A stretch of 64,000 bases of DNA from CAYJFD01 sp964369605 (GTDB lineage: Bacteria > Bacteroidota > Bacteroidia > Bacteroidales > UBA932). A program made the position numbers and the translations under genes. The notes beneath the pieces were generated by a model, which saw only the letters and a list, made by a program, of their open reading frames with translations, was not told the origin of the DNA and did not search any database. Of the stretch, positions 59,891 through 64,000 are shown piece after piece (position 1 is the stretch's first letter; the number at the start of each line of letters is the position of its first letter). The stretch lies in the NCBI GenBank assembly GCA_964369605.1, contig CAYJFD010000002.1:39126-103125 (forward strand), written 5' to 3'.

Positions 59891-61423
59891 TTAATATCCT
59901 AACTCCGTTAAATACTCTTTCATCTTCTTTTTTACTTCAACAAGTTCATCTTCTAAGCTTTTAATCTCTTCCTGTACCGCCACTATATCAATCTCCGCCT
60001 CCTCCTCGTAGGCATCTACATAGCGTGGAATATTGAGATTATAGTCATTTTCAGCTATTTGCTCACGAGTAGCCACATAGGCAAATTTATCTTCGGCAAC
60101 ACCTGCTTCTAATTTGCCTGCCTTGAAACGCTCATACATTTGCACCACTTGCTCAATACCAAAGTCGCTAAGTTTATTTTGATTTTTGCCACTGTCATAG
60201 TATTTATCCGAACTGGCATCTATAAATAATACATTACTGTCTTTTCTGCCCTTTCTGAAAATAACGATAGCCGCAGGAATACCTGTGCCAAAGAATAGGT
60301 TTGCAGGAAGCCCAATTACAGCCTCCAAGATATTTTCATCTATGGTCTGCTGGCGAATTTTTCCCTCACTTGCGCCTCTAAACAATACTCCGTGCGGAAC
60401 AATTACACCTACTGTCCCTTTTTCGTTTGCTACCTCAATCATATGCGAGATAAATGCCCAGTCGCCTTTGCTCTTAGGTGGCACTCCACGCCAAAAACGC
60501 TTGTATGTATCGTCTTCAGCCATATCAGCACCCCATTTATCGAGAGAAAATGGGGGGTTAGCTACCACCGTATCAAACTTCATAAGTGAGTCACCCTCTT
60601 TAAGTTTTGGATTGCGTATAGTATCGCCCCAACGGATTGTAGCATCGTCAAAACCGTGTAGTAGCATATTCATCATAGCTAATGCCCACGTGCTACCATT
60701 TAGCTCTTGACCATAAAGAGAGAAGTTGTCAGACCCAACCGCCCTGCCAGCCTTAATCAATAGAGAGCCCGAACCGCAAGCTACATCGCATATCCTTGCA
60801 CCTGATTTGCTGGCTGTTAATTTTGCTAAAAGTGTTGAGACTTCTTTTGCTGTAAAGAACTCTCCAGCTTTCTTGCCCGAATCACTTGCAAACCGCTCTA
60901 CGAGAAACATATACGAGTCGCCAATAACATCATTGCTCTCTAAGTGAGATTCATCAAAGATAAAATCATCGCCAGCAAAGTCGATAAGTAGGTTTTTCAG
61001 GCGTGCATTTCTGTCTTTTGTCTCTCCAAGATTAGAGCTATTGAAACTGATATTGCGAAACATTCCGCTACCGTCTTCGCTAGTGAGTTTAGCACGGTTT
61101 GCCTCTTCAAGGTTAGCAAGCGCAATATCAATTAGTTCGCCAATATTAGGTTCATTACGATTTTCGTATAGGAAATAAAATGAACTATTTTCAGGAACAA
61201 CAAAACGTTCGTGTCGCATTGCTCTCTGCGCTCGCTCTACATCGCCATCATATCGCTTGATGTGCTCATTTAGTTTTGCATTATTTACATCGCTCACATA
61301 CTTCAAAAACAGCATAGTAAGCACATAATCTTTATATTGACTTGGGTCGATAACTCCACGAAATGTGTCACACGCTTTCCAAATTACTGCATTTACATCC
61401 TCTTGCGTTAGTTTAGTTGTCAT
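59891..61423 (-). CDS. hsdM: Type I restriction modification DNA methyltransferase (M subunit)
   Basis: N6-adenine methyltransferase of the type I complex. The 510-residue protein has an N-terminal helical domain (about 1-150), the SAM-binding motif ICDVACGSGSLLI (about 215), the region FFTAKEVSTLLAKL, the catalytic NPPF (about 289) and a C-terminal coiled tail (VQEEIKSLEDELVEVKKKMKEYL). Length fits HsdM. It overlaps the half-size hsdS upstream by about 11 bp and is followed 12 bp later by the Cap5 gene, so CBASS is inserted between hsdM and its usual partner hsdS. Confidence 0.96.
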   Translation of the reverse strand: MTTKLTQEDVNAVIWKACDTFRGVIDPSQYKDYVLTMLFLKYVSDVNNAKLNEHIKRYDGDVERAQRAMRHERFVVPENSSFYFLYENRNEPNIGELIDIALANLEEANRAKLTSEDGSGMFRNISFNSSNLGETKDRNARLKNLLIDFAGDDFIFDESHLESNDVIGDSYMFLVERFASDSGKKAGEFFTAKEVSTLLAKLTASKSGARICDVACGSGSLLIKAGRAVGSDNFSLYGQELNGSTWALAMMNMLLHGFDDATIRWGDTIRNPKLKEGDSLMKFDTVVANPPFSLDKWGADMAEDDTYKRFWRGVPPKSKGDWAFISHMIEVANEKGTVGVIVPHGVLFRGASEGKIRQQTIDENILEAVIGLPANLFFGTGIPAAIVIFRKGRKDSNVLFIDASSDKYYDSGKNQNKLSDFGIEQVVQMYERFKAGKLEAGVAEDKFAYVATREQIAENDYNLNIPRYVDAYEEEAEIDIVAVQEEIKSLEDELVEVKKKMKEYLTELGY

Positions 61424-61982
61424 ATTCTAATATTGTTTTAATTTTATAATCTGTTATTTGTTTTGTTTTCAGAGCAATGAGTGCATATATTTCCTGCTCT
61501 CTCTCTTGGAGACTAGATAATTGTGCGATAAGTTTTTGCTTTTGCAGTGTAGGTATGTTTATTTCAAAATCCTCAATATTCTGTTTTGAAATAGATATAA
61601 TAGAAGATCCCACAGCTATGGATTGCAAGCGAGCTATCGAGCTTGCTTGGTTTAGATACCAATTAAGATATTCGGAACTTATCACACTCTGATCGTTAAT
61701 AGAAATTACTACAAACGACACGGATGCAAAACTCGGAACTCCTTGATCTTTATATATAGCACTAAAATTTTTATTTCCTTTAGCAGCAAAAAGCAGATCG
61801 TCATTTTTTAGAATATGTCGAGCATCTTTAGGGAGATTTGCAACAGTTGGCTTTACATCATAAATCAAATTACCCATCGAGTCAAAGTCGCTAACTTGAA
61901 AATAGTTGGCGTTCAGCTCGTGAGTTGCTCTCAAATGAACACCCACCTTTATATCTGCTATTTCTTTTATCTTTACTTTCAT
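61413..61982 (-). CDS. Half-size type I specificity protein
   Basis: A single-TRD HsdS-like protein. From ATG 61,982 it has 189 residues (the frame starts at 61,991 if the upstream Met is used). It shows one target recognition domain (KVKIKEIADIKVGVHLR ... YLNWYLNQASSIARLQSIAVGSSIISISKQNIEDFEINIPTLQKQKLIAQLSS) and one conserved C-terminal helix (LQEREQEIYALIALKTKQITD). Natural half-HsdS proteins can dimerise and recognise a palindromic-like site. It precedes hsdM by overlap, so it could give the methyltransferase a second specificity, or regulate the other HsdS by competition. Its sequence differs from the full hsdS. Confidence 0.75.
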   Translation of the reverse strand: MKVKIKEIADIKVGVHLRATHELNANYFQVSDFDSMGNLIYDVKPTVANLPKDARHILKNDDLLFAAKGNKNFSAIYKDQGVPSFASVSFVVISINDQSVISSEYLNWYLNQASSIARLQSIAVGSSIISISKQNIEDFEINIPTLQKQKLIAQLSSLQEREQEIYALIALKTKQITDYKIKTILEYDN

Positions 61983-62009
61983 TTCGTGCATATTTCAATA
62001 AATTCGCTA

Positions 62010-62040
62010 CAAAGATATAAATTTATTCGTTAAATGCAAA
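62010..62040 (-). promoter_or_regulatory. Promoter of the defence operon
   Basis: On the minus strand TTTG (62,040-62,037) and TATCTTTG (62,017-62,010) are separated by 19 bp, an excellent match to the Bacteroidetes consensus. A start near 62,003 would give a leader of about 12-20 nt before the half-hsdS gene. No other such site is clear inside the following 13.7 kb of tightly packed genes. Confidence 0.72.
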
Positions 62041-62145
62041 TTATTTTACAATAAATTTTCTACAAAATATTCAGTTTGCTTTTTTTACCCTAAAGGGTGA
62101 AGATTTTACATGTTGATATTATCATGAAATTACAATAATGTTTAA

Positions 62146-62172
62146 CCCCCACAAATCAATCGAAATGTGGGG
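62146..62172 (-). terminator. Hairpin at the end of the mobilization operon
   Basis: CCCCACA ... TGTGGGG forms a 7-pair stem with a 12-nt loop, 29 bp beyond the stop of the gene at 62,201. T-rich sequence is only moderate on the far side, so this is a probable rather than a certain terminator. Confidence 0.55.
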
Positions 62173-62200
62173 ATTAGTAAATTTGACTACTGTGTTAGAG

Positions 62201-62653
62201 CTATTTTGTCGGCTCTGGAATAACGAGCATCGATACTGGCGTAGCTTGATAGCGATTAATTATCTTCGGATTGAAGCCATATTCGGTTTTGTCGCTGTAA
62301 ACATCTACGCCTAAGCCATCAAAGGCAATTGTTGTAAATCCATATATAGGTGCGTGAGCGATGAAGAAACTCAGTAGCTTTTCAAAATTACTCAACTGTC
62401 TATCTTTATCTTGTCTCCCATTGCGTGCAGGGAATAATGTTCTGACCAAGATAATTGTATTATCGGGATATTCCTTCATACCATCCTCTCGCAGTCGAAT
62501 GTAGATGTCAAACTCACGCTCGTGCGCTGTGAATGTTGGCTCTTCATTCAGTGTGTTGTAGTCTACGGCATTGCGATAGCCGAATGTTTCGCAGATAAAT
62601 AGGTTGAAATCTGCTAAAAAATCTTGATACTTTTTCTCTTCAAATTTTCTCAT
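62201..62653 (-). CDS. Hypothetical protein of the mobilization operon
   Basis: 150-residue soluble protein, no signal peptide. It has the sequence MRKFEEKKYQDFLADFNLFI at the start and a predicted mixed alpha/beta core (FDIYIRLREDGMKEYPDNTIILVRTLFPARNGRQDKD). I do not recognise a family. It lies 30 bp downstream of mobA on the same strand, probably in the same transcript, and is followed by the hairpin at 62,146. Confidence 0.7.
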   Translation of the reverse strand: MRKFEEKKYQDFLADFNLFICETFGYRNAVDYNTLNEEPTFTAHEREFDIYIRLREDGMKEYPDNTIILVRTLFPARNGRQDKDRQLSNFEKLLSFFIAHAPIYGFTTIAFDGLGVDVYSDKTEYGFNPKIINRYQATPVSMLVIPEPTK

Positions 62654-62683
62654 TGTCTTAAAATTTAATTGTTTATAAAATTG

Positions 62684-63607
62684 TTACATACGCATTCCTT
62701 TGCGCTTTTTCTTTAGTTTTTGTTGTCTCAGTGCTGCTGCCTCATCTTCATCGAAATCGCTACCTGAATCAAGCGATGAGAAGATAGAGAGTGCGCCACT
62801 TGCAATATTCTCCGATATGGAGGGCTTTTCTTGCTGCACGGTCTCTGGTGGAGCTCGTTGCTCGATAGTGGCTGTTTGCGATTTGTATGCAAAGTGGCTG
62901 TCAAGCCTCGAATAGCTAAACGCTCTATCCACTTTTGAACCAGAGAAAGTTGCACCATCGTAGCTAAACTTCACGCCTTGCCGCTCGGAGCTGTTGCCGT
63001 TGTACTTGAATTCCATCTTCACGCCCTGCATCGAGAGTAGTTTTTCAAACTGCTCCCACGAGCTGCACATCATAAGCGAGCCCTTGATGGCAGCTTGGAT
63101 ATAGTACTTTTTAGCATCCGTTCCGTTTAGTTGCTCTCGGTTCACTTGATCCTTTCCCTCGGCAAAGTGCAGGCGATATTTGGCGGTTAGCATCTTGCAA
63201 ATCTTCTCTGAGCGATGGCGGTCGTTCTTATCTGAGATGGTTCGCCCATCGTTATCCACTCTATTGTAGATGATGTGACAGTGTGGATGTTCTCGGTCTG
63301 TGTGGCGAGCAACGAGATATTGAGTATTGCTCACACCCATTCGCTCCATATACTCCTCGGCAATCTTCAACATCAGTTCATCGTCATCTATCAGTTCACT
63401 GTCGTTAGGTGAAAATGCGAGGGCAATGTGCACCACTTTTTTTGCAACTCTGGGGTTGAGTTCCGACTGCAATTCAAAGTCGGCAGCTATCTGTAAGTGG
63501 TCGCCATCGGGTAGGTTTTCCCTCTTGAGCAACTGCGCTTTTTCATCATTGAGAACATAGCGAACGCAACCACCGAAGCTCTGCCCCATCATAATTTTAG
63601 CTATCAT
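62684..63607 (-). CDS. mobA: MobA-type relaxase of a Bacteroides mobilizable element
   Basis: MOB relaxase that nicks DNA at oriT for conjugative mobilization. The 307-residue protein has the N-terminal Tyr region (MIAKIMMGQSFGGCVRYVLN), the three-His metal motif in RHTDREHPHCHIIYNRVD (about 98-115) and typical DRHRSEKICKMLTAKYRLHFAEGK. Total length is shorter than many MobA proteins because the C-terminal extension is missing or short; the nuclease part looks complete. Its ATG overlaps the mobC stop (ATGA), so the two are coupled. Confidence 0.9.
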   Translation of the reverse strand: MIAKIMMGQSFGGCVRYVLNDEKAQLLKRENLPDGDHLQIAADFELQSELNPRVAKKVVHIALAFSPNDSELIDDDELMLKIAEEYMERMGVSNTQYLVARHTDREHPHCHIIYNRVDNDGRTISDKNDRHRSEKICKMLTAKYRLHFAEGKDQVNREQLNGTDAKKYYIQAAIKGSLMMCSSWEQFEKLLSMQGVKMEFKYNGNSSERQGVKFSYDGATFSGSKVDRAFSYSRLDSHFAYKSQTATIEQRAPPETVQQEKPSISENIASGALSIFSSLDSGSDFDEDEAAALRQQKLKKKRKGMRM

Positions 63608-63903
63608 TGCTTGATATTTTTGATGATTTTTTCAATCTTAATTTTGAGGTTTTCGAGCTCCTCGGCAACTGCGGTGTAGCCAAAAGTGTTAGCTTTTCGA
63701 GCTAACTGATTTAGGTTGGTAGCCTCACCTATGAGTTGACGAATTAGGGCTATATGCTCCTTATTGATGCGCTCTCGCACTTCACCTGTGAGCAGTAATT
63801 CTCTAATTATTTCGCTCTTGCTTTTGCCGCTTTTTCGCCCCAAAGCACCAAGCCTTTGATACTCTGATTCAGTAGCTCTGAATCCTATAAATCTACTTTT
63901 CAT
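63604..63903 (-). CDS. mobC: MobC-type relaxosome protein
   Basis: 99-residue accessory protein that helps relaxase bind and nick oriT. It has the ribbon-helix-helix-like start (KSRFIGFRATESEYQRLGALGRKSGKSKSEIIREL) and the conserved MobC region (LIRQLIGEATNLNQLARKANTFG). It overlaps mobA by 4 bp and the frame upstream by 4 bp (ATGA), so all three may be one transcript. Confidence 0.9.
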   Translation of the reverse strand: MKSRFIGFRATESEYQRLGALGRKSGKSKSEIIRELLLTGEVRERINKEHIALIRQLIGEATNLNQLARKANTFGYTAVAEELENLKIKIEKIIKNIKQ

Positions 63904-64000
63904 AGCATTAATTTTTGTTCGACCAACGGGAGCAAGTGGTCGGTATTGTTAAACACCGACATAAACTTGCTAACGTTAATTTCGATTAGTTTATAGGCGC
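63900..64000 (-). CDS. C-terminal end of an unidentified gene, cut by the window edge
   Basis: Reading the minus strand from 63,998, an open frame encodes the last 32 residues AYKLIEINVSKFMSVFNNTD ... QKLML and ends in TGA at 63,902-63,900, overlapping the mobC start as ATGA. The tight overlap and lack of stops suggest a real upstream gene of the mobilization operon, but 32 residues are too few to identify it. Confidence 0.5.
   Translation of the reverse strand, partial: AYKLIEINVSKFMSVFNNTDHLLPLVEQKLML

Noticed and set aside
61413..61991. Half-size hsdS as a pseudogene
   Set aside because: The frame is intact, has a plausible start and overlaps hsdM, so a functional single-domain protein is more likely.
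63904..63980. Possible oriT from inverted repeats upstream of mobC
   Set aside because: Short repeats such as CGACCA/TGGTCG exist, but the stretch also encodes the end of an upstream frame and no nick-site consensus could be confirmed.
48000..64000. CRISPR array or Cas genes in the defence island
   Set aside because: No regularly spaced repeats and no Cas-like proteins were seen on either strand.

Overview
The window is chromosomal DNA of a low-GC Bacteroidetes, most likely of the order Bacteroidales. Evidence for this: repeated TTG-(19 to 22 bp)-TAnnTTTG promoters, near absence of Shine-Dalgarno sequences, a DUF4295 gene after rpmB-rpmG, lipoproteins with BACON, Big_2 and Omp28 domains, a DUF3575/DUF5119/fimbrillin operon, and Bacteroides-type MobA/MobC genes. 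The species cannot be named from the sequence alone. || Layout. Bases 1 to about 27,600 are housekeeping genes: partial ahcY, a CorA-type transporter, mqnA, a sodium:solute symporter, recR, a BadF-type kinase, a secreted glutaminyl cyclase, pyrG, rnpB, a cysteine-desulfidase-family gene, a UbiA prenyltransferase (probably mqnP), pheT, ftsY, the rpmB-rpmG-DUF4295 cluster, the thrS-infC-rpmI-rplT-lepB run, a GT2 glycosyltransferase, a bactofilin, lpdA and secA. From about 27,700 to 39,150 lie a membrane-anchored TPR/AraC regulator and, downstream of it, six exported lipoproteins built from shared Ig-like modules. Then follow htpG, a small ferredoxin, a DUF1573 protein and meaB (39,500 to 44,300), and a fimbria-type operon (44,430 to 47,672). 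|| The core ends at a tRNA-Ser(TGA) gene (47,899 to 47,983). Beyond it is a genomic island that continues past the right edge. Its main content is one tightly packed minus-strand gene run from 61,991 to 48,271 with one visible promoter at 62,010 to 62,040. Gene order is: half-size hsdS, hsdM, HNH-SAVED nuclease (Cap5), CD-NTase, E2-like protein, full hsdS, GIY-YIG protein, DUF1883-TIR protein, dual-specificity phosphatase, nucleotide cyclase A, nucleotide cyclase B, PycTM-like membrane protein, hsdR, YgjP-type metallopeptidase. A type I restriction system is thus split by a short type II CBASS (between hsdM and hsdS) and by a Pycsar-like set plus a TIR/phosphatase/GIY-YIG set (between hsdS and hsdR). 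This layered defence operon is the most interesting part of the window. Further right are mobilization genes (mobA, mobC, and the end of another gene), so the island is probably mobilizable; no integrase is visible. || Assembly note: ten N bases (48,875 to 48,884) interrupt the metallopeptidase gene, and the stated gap length does not keep its frame.
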